A stretch of DNA of 64,000 bases from Janthinobacterium sp. (GTDB lineage: Bacteria; Pseudomonadota; Gammaproteobacteria; Burkholderiales; Burkholderiaceae_D): assembly GCF_009923995.1 (NCBI RefSeq), contig NZ_RFSK01000013.1, forward strand, positions 46,691 to 110,690, written 5' to 3'. Positions within the stretch are counted from its first letter, which is position 1. The number at the start of each line of letters is the position of its first letter. The notes under the pieces are model-generated. The model saw only the letters and a list, made by a program, of their open reading frames with translations, did no database searches and was not told the origin of the DNA. The position numbers and the translations under genes are program-made. Shown piece by piece: positions 35,194 to 42,156 of the stretch.

Positions 35194-35460
35194 TTACTTG
35201 GCTGGCGCTGCTGCTGGCGCGGAAGCTGCCGCTGCGGCTGGAGCTGCTGGCGTTGCCGGTGCTGCCTTCTTCGCCTTGTGATGCTTGGCTTTCTTGTGCG
35301 CGGCAGGCTTGACGGCGGCTGGCGCGGCTGGTGCTTCAGCCTTGGCTGCCGGCGCGACGGCGGCGGCAGGAGCTGCCGGTGCGGCAGGAGCGGCTGGCGC
35401 CTGGGCGAAAGCGGCGGTGGCGAACAGGCTGGCGATCAGGGTAGCGATAACTTTTTTCAT
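35194..35460 (-). CDS. Secreted Ala/Pro/Lys-rich protein, family member A
   Basis: 88 residues. The signal peptide MKKVIATLIASLFATAAFAQ is nearly identical to those of its four relatives in this window. The mature part is low-complexity Ala-Pro with a central basic cluster (AAHKKAKHHKAKKAA), and ends in PAK. In composition it resembles the acid-shock protein Asr of enterobacteria (small, periplasmic, disordered, rich in Ala, Lys, His and Pro). It lacks the 11-residue repeat of members B-E. It lies 54 bases after member B, with no promoter element in that gap, so the two form an operon. Confidence 0.75.
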   Translation of the reverse strand: MKKVIATLIASLFATAAFAQAPAAPAAPAAPAAAVAPAAKAEAPAAPAAVKPAAHKKAKHHKAKKAAPATPAAPAAAAASAPAAAPAK

Positions 35461-35514
35461 GATGAAATCCTATAAGGTGAAGTGACTGGTAAATTCGGGT
35501 ACTGACGGACTGGA

Positions 35515-35847
35515 TTACTTGGCTGGAGCCGCTTCAGCGGTGGCCGACGCCAGTTTCGCATCTGCCTTGGCCTTGGTTTTTTTCGCCGTGTGGTGGGCCT
35601 TGGCCTTGGTGGCGGCGGCTTCCGTTTTCGCGCTGGCGACTTCCGTTTTCGCGGCGACGACAGCCTTGGCTTCTTTCGCGTCCGCTTTCACGGCCGTTTG
35701 CGCTTCCTTGGCGTCCGCTTTCACGACGGCCTTGGTGTGGGCCGCTTCCACTTTGGCGGGAACCGAGGCCGCTGGAGCTGCCGGCGTTTGAGCAAAGGCA
35801 GCGGTTGCGAACAGGCCGGCGATCAGGGTTGCGATAACTTTTTTCAT
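35515..35847 (-). CDS. Secreted 11-residue-repeat protein, family member B
   Basis: 110 residues. After the signal peptide (MKKVIATLIAGLFATAAFAQ) and a short Pro-Ala linker, the chain divides into consecutive 11-residue units: KVEAAHTKAVV, KADAKEAQTAV, KADAKEAKAVV, AAKTEVASAKT, EAAATKAKAHH. This periodicity and Ala/Lys/Glu composition resemble group 3 LEA proteins and apolipoprotein-type amphipathic helices; the overall composition also resembles Asr. A periplasmic or secreted stress-protection role is an inference. The promoter region is an almost exact copy of that of member D. Confidence 0.8.
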   Translation of the reverse strand: MKKVIATLIAGLFATAAFAQTPAAPAASVPAKVEAAHTKAVVKADAKEAQTAVKADAKEAKAVVAAKTEVASAKTEAAATKAKAHHTAKKTKAKADAKLASATAEAAPAK

Positions 35848-35929
35848 GGTGCAGTCCTCAGTGGTGGTTTGTCTGGTGTGTCTGTTGGTGCCGGGATGAT
35901 TCCCGTGTCACTGAGCATAAAACGCGGCC
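35845..35929 (-). repeat. Duplicated leader/promoter segment, copy 1
   Basis: 85 bases beginning at the start codon of member B match the segment 41383-41467 upstream of member D at 83 positions. It includes the 5' leader hairpin CGGGA-ATCA-TCCCG and the conserved GCTCAGTGACA (minus-strand reading). Confidence 0.92.
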
Positions 35930-35952
35930 CCGAACGCTTGCGTTGACGACCA

Positions 35953-35967
35953 TTACAAACGCTTACA
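35953..35967 (-). promoter_or_regulatory. TGTAA-N5-TGTAA element upstream of member B
   Basis: On the minus strand this reads TGTAA-GCGTT-TGTAA, a direct repeat with 10-base period, 106 bases upstream of the start codon. A GTCAAC follows shortly downstream. The same arrangement lies before members D and E. The geometry is that of OmpR-family regulator sites and is close to the published RstA box TACATNTNGTTACA; RstA is known to control asr in E. coli. Confidence 0.6.
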
Positions 35968-35968
35968 A

Positions 35969-36985
35969 CTACCGCGTATCCGCCGTCAGGATGGCTTTCA
36001 GGATGTCTTCCGAGCGGCGCTGCCCGTAGCCCTTGCCGTAGGCGCTGGAAGCGACGCTCACCACCATGCGGCGCGCGGGAATGACATAGATCTTGTTGCC
36101 GCCATTGCCCGAGGCGAAATGCACGGCAAGCGGCTTGCCCGCGACGTCCTGCGTCTTCGCATACCAGAAATAGCCGTAGCTGTCCGCGTAGCGGTCCACG
36201 GCGCCGATGGCCACGCGGGGCGCCAGCGCGGCGCGCAGCCAGGCGGCGTCGATCATGCGCTGGCCGGCGAACATGCCGTCGTCCAGCACCATCTGCCCGA
36301 TGTTCGCCGTGTCGCGCGCACGCAGCGACAGATTGCCCTGGCCCTTGGCATGGCCGGCTACGTCGCGGCCCCAGCTCCAGCGGGTGATGCCCAGTGGCGC
36401 GAACAGGGCCTTCGCGGCAAAATCATCGAGGCGCGCGCCGCTGGCGTTCTCCACCACGCGCCCGGCGATGTACGATCCCAGCGAGTTATATCTGTACACG
36501 CTGCCCGGCGCCGTGGCGGCAGGCACGCCGCGCACGAAGGCAGCAGGATCGGGTGCTTCATCGAGCTTGTCCTCGTTGCCCGGCGAGTGTTCGTCCTCAT
36601 CGAAGGCGGCCAGGCCCGAACGCATGGTCAGCAGGTCGTCGAGCACGACCTTGCCGGCCGGGCTGTTTGCCACCTCCGGCCAGTAGTCGCCCACCGTCCT
36701 GCCGGTGGCCAGCCGGCCCTGCGCCACGGCCGCGCCCACCAGCAGGGCGGTGATGCTCTTGCCGGCCGAGCGGATGTCGTGCAGGGTGTCGGCAGTCTCG
36801 CCGTTGTAATAGCGCTCGGCCACGATGGCGCCGTCGCGCAGCACGACGACGGCGCGCAGGTCGCCATGGCTGTCGCCGTCCTGGGCTTGCAGGATTTGCT
36901 CAATGGAGGCGGGGGGCGCGTCCTGCGCCAGGGCGGCGCAGGACAGGAAGAGGGGGGCGAGCAATGACAGGGACAGGCGGCGCAT
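35969..36985 (-). CDS. Exported serine hydrolase (beta-lactamase/esterase class C-like)
   Basis: A 338-residue periplasmic protein of the class C beta-lactamase/penicillin-binding-like family. A signal peptide (MRRLSLSLLAPLFLSCAALA) comes first. The catalytic SxxK is SAGK in DIRSAGKSITAL near residue 73, and the second motif is YNS in YRYNSLGSYIAG. The third motif, in place of HTG/KTG, reads SGNGGNK as in the esterase-like members. It is more likely an esterase or peptidase acting on D-amino-acid or ester substrates than a true beta-lactamase. Transcribed alone between the PepSY gene and the small secreted proteins. Confidence 0.85.
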   Translation of the reverse strand: MRRLSLSLLAPLFLSCAALAQDAPPASIEQILQAQDGDSHGDLRAVVVLRDGAIVAERYYNGETADTLHDIRSAGKSITALLVGAAVAQGRLATGRTVGDYWPEVANSPAGKVVLDDLLTMRSGLAAFDEDEHSPGNEDKLDEAPDPAAFVRGVPAATAPGSVYRYNSLGSYIAGRVVENASGARLDDFAAKALFAPLGITRWSWGRDVAGHAKGQGNLSLRARDTANIGQMVLDDGMFAGQRMIDAAWLRAALAPRVAIGAVDRYADSYGYFWYAKTQDVAGKPLAVHFASGNGGNKIYVIPARRMVVSVASSAYGKGYGQRRSEDILKAILTADTR

Positions 36986-37057
36986 GGACAGCTTTCGTGG
37001 CGATGGTCGGACTGCAAGTGTCGCCCATTCGCGCCGTCTTGTGGCGTTTTGCCCTGC

Positions 37058-38308
37058 CTATTTGCTGAGGTTTGCATGAAGCGCGCGCGCCGGCCCGTCC
37101 TGCCGCCCCGTTTTGCTTGCCTGCCGCACGCGCGCACGGCGCTTGCGCAGCCAGATGATCAATCCCGTCGCGCTCAGCATGGCCACCACCAGTCCCATGG
37201 CGGACATCAGGATGCGCCCGGGCAGGCCGAGGATGCGTCCCGAATGCAGGGGGAACTGCGCCTGCAGGAAGATGTCGCCCGCGCTGCCCGTGCCGGGCAC
37301 CACGCCGCCGGCAGGCGTGCCGTCGCGGCCATCGAAGTACAGCCACGCATTGCCCAGGCCACCATCGCCATGGTCGTTGTCCGCCTCGAAAAAGCCCACG
37401 CCATACAGGCCGTAGGCGGACGAGTAAAACACGCCGCCGGCCGGCAGCGTCCAGCCGCGCCTTGCGGCCTCCGTCTTCGCCAGCGCCACGGCCTGCTCGC
37501 GCGTCAGCAGCGGCTCGATGGGCTTGCCGGGCGGCTGCGGCGTGCGACTGTCGAAGGCGTTCGGGCTGAGGGTGGAAAACTGCGCCACCAGGGGGCGCAT
37601 CACCTGGGTTGGCAAATTCATCGACACGGAAGTAAGGGCCAGCACCAGCAGCAGCAACCAGACCCACACGCCGCCCGAGCGGTGCAGGTCGAAGTTCAGC
37701 TTGTGGCCCCCTTCGCGCCAGCGGAAGGCCAGCGACTTGCGCCAGCTGCGCCAGTTCGGAAAGGACAGGTACAGGGCGATGAAGCAGTCGGCGGCCCACA
37801 CGATGCCGATGATGCCCATGAACCAGACGCCCAGCTCGATGCCCCAGCCATCGGGGATGTGCATGGTGTAGTGCAGCTTGTACAGGAAGGGCAGCAGGTT
37901 TTCGCGCGTCAGCGAGACGGCGCCCCACTGGCGCGTGCCCTGGATGGCGCCCGTGACGGGATCGACGGCCACCTGGTTGAAGCCCGGTTCAAAGGCTTTT
38001 CCCGTGGCGGCATCCGGCCGGCCTTCGACGGAGAGCAGCGCCGTGTGGCCGGGTTCAAGCGCCGTGAGCGTGTAGTTGACGCGCAGGCGCGGGTCCTGCG
38101 CCTCGAGCTGGCGCGCCAGTTCCAGGCCCGGTTTTGCCGCTCCCGCATGCGCGCCGCTGGCGGCCTGGAACAGCTGCGGATTGAGCCAGGCATCGAGCTC
38201 GTGGTCCCATGAGATGACGGCGCCCGTCAGGCCGGACACGAACAGGAAGAGTGCCGCCGCCAGGCCGAACCAGCGGTGCAGCATGACCATGGGAGGACGC
38301 AGTCGCAT
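37058..38308 (-). CDS. PepSY-associated TM protein (siderophore-linked ferric reductase type)
   Basis: A 416-residue inner membrane protein with four TM helices. The opening HRWFGLAAALFLFVSGLTGA is the first helix of PepSY_TM proteins; periplasmic PepSY folds and a terminal helix (GRILMSAMGLVVAMLSATGL) followed by Arg/Lys-rich cytoplasmic residues complete it. Conserved His residues near helix ends could ligate haem, as proposed for members that reduce ferric siderophores. It begins nine bases after the TonB receptor stop with a GGAG site, so it is in the same Fur-controlled operon. Confidence 0.88.
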   Translation of the reverse strand: MRLRPPMVMLHRWFGLAAALFLFVSGLTGAVISWDHELDAWLNPQLFQAASGAHAGAAKPGLELARQLEAQDPRLRVNYTLTALEPGHTALLSVEGRPDAATGKAFEPGFNQVAVDPVTGAIQGTRQWGAVSLTRENLLPFLYKLHYTMHIPDGWGIELGVWFMGIIGIVWAADCFIALYLSFPNWRSWRKSLAFRWREGGHKLNFDLHRSGGVWVWLLLLVLALTSVSMNLPTQVMRPLVAQFSTLSPNAFDSRTPQPPGKPIEPLLTREQAVALAKTEAARRGWTLPAGGVFYSSAYGLYGVGFFEADNDHGDGGLGNAWLYFDGRDGTPAGGVVPGTGSAGDIFLQAQFPLHSGRILGLPGRILMSAMGLVVAMLSATGLIIWLRKRRARVRQASKTGRQDGPARALHANLSK

Positions 38309-38317
38309 GGCGGCTCC

Positions 38318-40465
38318 CTAGTATTTCCAGCTCAGGGTGGCGCTGCCGTTGCGGCCCGCCGCGTACAGCGACTGGGTCCAGTACAGGCTGGTCAAGTGCT
38401 TCTTGTCCGTCACGTTGTTCAGGTTTAGCGACAGGCTGACGTTGCGGCTGATGTCGTAGCTGGCCATCAGGCCCAGTTGCGCATACGCGCCCTGGTGCAG
38501 GGTGGTGCTGTCGTCGATCCGGTTGTAGATGGCGTCCTGCCAGGCCAGGCTGGCGCCCACCTTCAGCCTGGGCAGGGTCGGCACGTGATAGGTGGTGGCG
38601 AGGTGGAACTGCTTGCGCGGGATGAAGGTGCGCGCATTCTTGCCGTCGTCGCCCTTGATGCGCAGCTGCGAATAGCCGGCGTTCGCCTGCCAGCCCTTCG
38701 CCAGTTCGCCCGAGGCATCGAGCTCGATGCCCTGCGAGTCGGAGTCGACGCCCTTGTAGAAGGTCTTGAAGTCGGGCGTGGTGCCGGCCGCTTCTGCCAC
38801 GTTCTTCTGGCGCGTCTTGAACAGGGCGCCGGACAGGTTCAGGCGGCCGTCGAACCAGTCGCTTTTCAGGCCCGCTTCCAGGCTCTTGCCGGTGGCCGCC
38901 GCCAGGGTCTGGCCCGTGCGGTCGATGCTGCTCTGCGGGTTGAAGATCTCCGTGTAGCTGCCGTAGGCCGAAACATGGCGGCCAATGTCGTAGACCAGGC
39001 CCACGTAGGGCGTGGTGTCGCTTTGCGACTTGGCCTGGCTGACGCCATACGCGCTGCCCGAGCTGTCGGCCTTGACGGTGTTGACGCCGGCCAGCAGCTT
39101 GGCGTTGTCGGCCAGGTTGAAGCGGGCGGCCAGGTAGGCGTTCTTGCGTTCGTCCTTGTAGGCGCTGCCATCGGTCGATGCGTCGAACAGCGGTTCCGGA
39201 TAGGAGCCGTCGAACGCTGTGCCGTTCGGCAGGGCCGTACCGATGCCGCGGCCATAGTAGGAAACGTCGTCAAGGGTGGATTTCGACCAGGCCAGGCCCA
39301 TGCTCAGGTCGTGCCGGCGCCCGGCCAGCGTGAACGCGCCCGTCGCGCCCACATCGAGCAGGCGCTGCTTGTTGGCCGAGGCATAGCGCGACGGATAGCT
39401 GAACAGGCCGTCGCCCGTGGCCTTGTCCGGCGTGCCGTAGACGTAGAACAGCTTCGAGTCGGAGGTGGAACGGTTGTAGGTGGCGGTGGCCGTCACGCGC
39501 CAGTCGGCATTGAACTGGTGCGCCAGTTCGGCGAAGGTGCTGTTGTTGATGATGCTCCAGCGCGACCAGTCGGCCGAGGTCGAGGTGGAAATCGGGTAGT
39601 CGGTGGGCGTGCCGTCCGCGTAGGCGACGGGCAGGGCGCCCCACATGCCGCCCCTGGCCACGCTGCCCTGGTAGCTGTGGCCCACGGTCAGGGTGGTGTC
39701 CGGCGTCAGTTTTGCCTCGACGATGGCGTAGGCGACGTCCTTGCGCGGCGAATAGCGGTCCAAGTAGGAATCGCCTTCCTCGTGCGCCACGACGAAGCGC
39801 GCCGCCACCTTGCCATCGGCGCTGAGCGGCGTGGACACGTCGGCGTCGAGGCGGCGCGTGTTCCACGAGCCCGCGGTGACGCCGGCCGAAGCGGCCAGGC
39901 CGGCGGTCGGGCGCTTGCGCACGAAATTGACGGTGGCCGATGGATTGCCGGTGGAGGAAATCAGGCCGTTCGCGCCGCGCACGACGTCGACGCGCTCGAA
40001 CAGCGCCGTATCGAGGTCGCCCATCACGTTGCCGAAGACGAAAGGAATGCCTACGCCGTCGAACTGGAAATTGGTGATGTCGTAGCCGCGCGCCGTGTAA
40101 TAGGTGCGGTCCGTTTCCACCGCTTCCACCGTCACGCCCGTCGTTTGCGCCAGCACCTTGCTGGCGTTATCGAGCCTGAAATCGTCCATCTGCGCGCGCG
40201 TGACGACGGAGACGGCTTGCGGCGTGTCGCGCAGCGACAGGTCGAACTTGCTGGCCGAACTGCTCTTGCGCGCCGTGTAGGCGTTCGCGTCGCTGCTGCC
40301 CGTCACGACGATGGTCTGCATCACGGGTGCATCGTCGGCGGCGGCATCGGCCGGAACGCTGTCGGCGCCGTGCGCCATGCCGGCGCCGAGCGCCAGTGAA
40401 ATGGCCAGGGCCAGCGGGCGCAGCGGCAGCGCGGGATGGGAAGAGGGAACGGCACGACCTGGCAT
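38318..40465 (-). CDS. TonB-dependent siderophore receptor
   Basis: A 715-residue outer membrane receptor. The signal ends AGMAHGA. A TonB box-like TIVVTGS lies near residue 42. The plug follows with RDTPQAVSVVTRAQMDD, a ITNFQFDGVGIPFVF segment and ERVDVVRGANGL, then a 22-strand barrel ending in SATLSWKY with the terminal aromatic. Motifs resemble FpvA/FhuE-type ferric hydroxamate or pyoverdine-like siderophore receptors; no biosynthesis genes are in the window, so it may take up a foreign siderophore. It starts at 40465, 29 bases from a perfect Fur box. Confidence 0.95.
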   Translation of the reverse strand: MPGRAVPSSHPALPLRPLALAISLALGAGMAHGADSVPADAAADDAPVMQTIVVTGSSDANAYTARKSSSASKFDLSLRDTPQAVSVVTRAQMDDFRLDNASKVLAQTTGVTVEAVETDRTYYTARGYDITNFQFDGVGIPFVFGNVMGDLDTALFERVDVVRGANGLISSTGNPSATVNFVRKRPTAGLAASAGVTAGSWNTRRLDADVSTPLSADGKVAARFVVAHEEGDSYLDRYSPRKDVAYAIVEAKLTPDTTLTVGHSYQGSVARGGMWGALPVAYADGTPTDYPISTSTSADWSRWSIINNSTFAELAHQFNADWRVTATATYNRSTSDSKLFYVYGTPDKATGDGLFSYPSRYASANKQRLLDVGATGAFTLAGRRHDLSMGLAWSKSTLDDVSYYGRGIGTALPNGTAFDGSYPEPLFDASTDGSAYKDERKNAYLAARFNLADNAKLLAGVNTVKADSSGSAYGVSQAKSQSDTTPYVGLVYDIGRHVSAYGSYTEIFNPQSSIDRTGQTLAAATGKSLEAGLKSDWFDGRLNLSGALFKTRQKNVAEAAGTTPDFKTFYKGVDSDSQGIELDASGELAKGWQANAGYSQLRIKGDDGKNARTFIPRKQFHLATTYHVPTLPRLKVGASLAWQDAIYNRIDDSTTLHQGAYAQLGLMASYDISRNVSLSLNLNNVTDKKHLTSLYWTQSLYAAGRNGSATLSWKY

Positions 40466-40493
40466 GAAACGGCTCCTGAAATATGAATGAGAA

Positions 40494-40508
40494 TGAGAAT
40501 AATTCTCA
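40494..40508. promoter_or_regulatory. Fur box
   Basis: TGAGAAT-A-ATTCTCA, a perfect 7-1-7 inverted repeat matching the Fur consensus, extended on one side by a further GAAT repeat. It lies 29 bases upstream of the siderophore receptor start and should repress it when iron is plentiful. Confidence 0.9.
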
Positions 40509-40632
40509 ATTCTATTGTGGCGCCAGCCTGGAAGGCAAATTTTTTGTGACCGAAAAGCGTTGTTTTTCGTTTCTTTACCTGCTTTTACATGCCGGCCGCT
40601 TGCCGGTGGACAGCGCATGCACGGCGCAAAAC

Positions 40633-40660
40633 ACAAAAGACAGCCGAAGCTGTCTTTTGT
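40633..40660. terminator. UUCG-loop terminator after member C
   Basis: Perfect 12-bp stem ACAAAAGACAGC / GCTGTCTTTTGT. In the minus-strand transcript the loop is UUCG closed by C-G, the extra-stable tetraloop. It lies 21 bases past the stop of member C and shares its GACAGC-UUCG-GCTGTC core with the hairpin after member E. Confidence 0.85.
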
Positions 40661-40680
40661 TCTTGGGTGCAAGGGGCGGA

Positions 40681-41001
40681 TTACTTGGCCGGGGCCGTCG
40701 CTTCCACTTTGGCCGCGTCGGCCTTGGCCTTCGCCTTGCTTGCCTTGTGATGGGCCTTGGCCTTGCTGGCTTTCGCGTCGGCCTTGGCGCTGGCGACATC
40801 GGCTTTCGCATCGGCGGCAACGGCAGCTTCCTTGGCGTCGGCTTTCACCACGGCCTTGCTCTCCTTCGCTTCCGCCTTGGCCACAGCTTTTGTGTGCGCT
40901 TCCGCCTTGGCGGGAACGGATGCTGCCGGAGCGGCAGGGGTTTGGGCGAAGGCTGCGGTAGCGAACAGGCCGGCGATGAGGGTGGCGATAACTTTTTTCA
41001 T
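40681..41001 (-). CDS. Secreted 11-residue-repeat protein, family member C
   Basis: 106 residues with the shared signal peptide MKKVIATLIAGLFATAAFAQ. The mature chain divides cleanly into 11-residue units: AKAEAHTKAVA, KAEAKESKAVV, KADAKEAAVAA, DAKADVASAKA, DAKASKAKAHH, KASKAKAKADA. It is closer to member E than to B or D. The gene lies 54 bases after member D with no promoter element between, so D-C repeats the B-A operon layout. It ends in a UUCG-loop terminator. A stress-protective, disordered-to-helical secreted protein is the best guess. Confidence 0.8.
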   Translation of the reverse strand: MKKVIATLIAGLFATAAFAQTPAAPAASVPAKAEAHTKAVAKAEAKESKAVVKADAKEAAVAADAKADVASAKADAKASKAKAHHKASKAKAKADAAKVEATAPAK

Positions 41002-41055
41002 GATGGAATCCTTGGTAGTGGCAGTCGAAGGTGGTGTGCTGGCTTATGTGCTGGA

Positions 41056-41385
41056 TTACTTCACGGCGGCAGGCGCTGGCGCGGCGTCGGCCTTGGCTTT
41101 CGTGTGCTTGGCCTTGTGGTGGGCCTTGGCCTTGGTGGCGGCCGCTTCCGTCTTGGCGCTGGCCACGTCCGTTTTCGCGGCAACGACAGCCTTGGCTTCT
41201 TTGGCGTCCGCTTTCACGGCCGTTTGGGCTTCCTTGGCATCCGCTTTCACGACGGCTTTCGTGTGGGCCGCTTCCGCCTTGGCGGAAACGGATGCTGCCG
41301 GGGCGGCAGGGGTTTGGGCGAAGGCTGCGGTAGCGAACAGGCCGGCGATCAGGGTGGCGCTCAGGTTGAAAAGGCGGTTTTTCAT
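41056..41385 (-). CDS. Secreted 11-residue-repeat protein, family member D
   Basis: 109 residues. The N-terminus differs (MKNRLFNLSATLIAGLFATA) but rejoins the family signal peptide. Units KAEAAHTKAVV, KADAKEAQTAV, KADAKEAKAVV, AAKTDVASAKT, EAAATKAKAHH and KAKHTKAKADA follow, nearly identical to member B. It ends in AVK rather than the family PAK. B and D thus share both coding sequence and upstream region, showing a segmental duplication about 5.5 kb apart. Confidence 0.8.
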   Translation of the reverse strand: MKNRLFNLSATLIAGLFATAAFAQTPAAPAASVSAKAEAAHTKAVVKADAKEAQTAVKADAKEAKAVVAAKTDVASAKTEAAATKAKAHHKAKHTKAKADAAPAPAAVK

Positions 41386-41467
41386 GGTGCAGTCCTCGGT
41401 GGTGGTTTGTCTGGTGTGTCTGTTGGTGCCGGGATGATTCCCGTGTCACTGAGCAGAAAACGCGGCC
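41383..41467 (-). repeat. Duplicated leader/promoter segment, copy 2
   Basis: Matches 35845-35929 at 83 of 85 positions, starting at the start codon of member D and running upstream through GCTCAGTGACA and the GCCGCGTTTT motif (minus-strand reading). Confidence 0.92.
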
Positions 41468-41490
41468 GGGAAGCATACAGTTGACCTTGT

Positions 41491-41505
41491 TTACACTTTC
41501 TTACA
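41491..41505 (-). promoter_or_regulatory. TGTAA-N5-TGTAA element upstream of member D
   Basis: Reads TGTAA-GAAAG-TGTAA on the minus strand, 106 bases before the start codon, the same distance as for member B, with GTCAAC just downstream. It lies beyond the well-conserved duplicated segment, yet the repeat is kept. Confidence 0.6.
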
Positions 41506-41550
41506 ATCAGGCGTGTTAAGCGCTGTTGCTGCGTGATGCAGGCGTGAAAA

Positions 41551-41582
41551 CGCAAAAAGACAGCCGAAGCTGTCTTTTTGCG
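41551..41582. terminator. UUCG-loop terminator after member E
   Basis: Perfect 14-bp stem CGCAAAAAGACAGC / GCTGTCTTTTTGCG; UUCG tetraloop in the minus-strand transcript. Same core as the hairpin after member C. Confidence 0.87.
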
Positions 41583-41608
41583 TGGCGCCAAAATGGCGCG
41601 CGGGGAAA

Positions 41609-41920
41609 TTACTTGGCTGCAGCGGCGGTCGCTTCAGTCTTGGCTTCGTCAGCCTTGGCCTTGGCTTTTTTTGCCTTGTGATGGGCTTTGGCCTTGGTTG
41701 CGGCGGCGTCGGCCTTGGCGCTGGCAACATCAGCCTTGGCATCGGCGGCAACGGCAGCTTCTTTCGCGTCGGCTTTGACGACGGCCTTGGTTTCTTTCGC
41801 TTCTGCTTTAGCCACTTCCTTGGTGTGCTTGGCTTCGGCCTTGGCAGGCACGGCTGGCGTTTGAGCAAAGGCTGCGGTAGCGAACAAGCCGGCGATCAGA
41901 GTAGCGATTACTTTTTTCAT
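41609..41920 (-). CDS. Secreted 11-residue-repeat protein, family member E
   Basis: 103 residues, signal peptide MKKVIATLIAGLFATAAFAQ, then units KAEAKHTKEVA, KAEAKETKAVV, KADAKEAAVAA, DAKADVASAKA, DAAATKAKAHH, KAKKAKAKADE. Single gene with its own TGTAA-N5-TGTAA element 99 bases upstream and its own terminator. The longer open frame upstream of 41920 lacks a start with a ribosome site and would bury the signal peptide. The function is inferred only from composition and repeat (Asr- or LEA-like). Confidence 0.8.
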   Translation of the reverse strand: MKKVIATLIAGLFATAAFAQTPAVPAKAEAKHTKEVAKAEAKETKAVVKADAKEAAVAADAKADVASAKADAAATKAKAHHKAKKAKAKADEAKTEATAAAAK

Positions 41921-42018
41921 GGTGCAGTTCCTCGAGAAGTGGGGTTGTAGTTCAGGAGATGCATTTCCCCTGTCACTGAGCCAAAAACGCGCGGTGAGGT
42001 CATCAGGTTGACAGCCGA

Positions 42019-42033
42019 TTACAAACACTTACA
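42019..42033 (-). promoter_or_regulatory. TGTAA-N5-TGTAA element upstream of member E
   Basis: Reads TGTAA-GTGTT-TGTAA on the minus strand, followed by GTCAAC and, about 45 bases on, GGCTCAGTGACA. The rest of this upstream region differs from those of B and D, so these short blocks look functionally conserved. Confidence 0.6.
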
Positions 42034-42156
42034 TTTAGTTGTCACGCCCGCGTGCATGCGGGCCTGCGGGCCATCCCGCCGCTCTGTTAGCTGGCGTACC
42101 GCGCCATGGCAGGCGGCGGCCTAGACTCGATGCCATCGTCATTGCATGGGTCCGCC

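Noticed and set aside
35969..36985. Antibiotic-resistance beta-lactamase
   Set aside because: The third motif is SGNGG rather than KTG or HTG and the overall pattern fits esterase-like serine hydrolases.
38318..41476. A 1052-residue version of the siderophore receptor extending to 41476
   Set aside because: The extension is only a chance open frame through the repeat-protein genes; the signal peptide and Fur box place the start at 40465.
35194..41920. Ala/Lys-rich genes as histone H1-like nucleoid proteins
   Set aside because: All have strong Sec signal peptides, so they should leave the cytoplasm.
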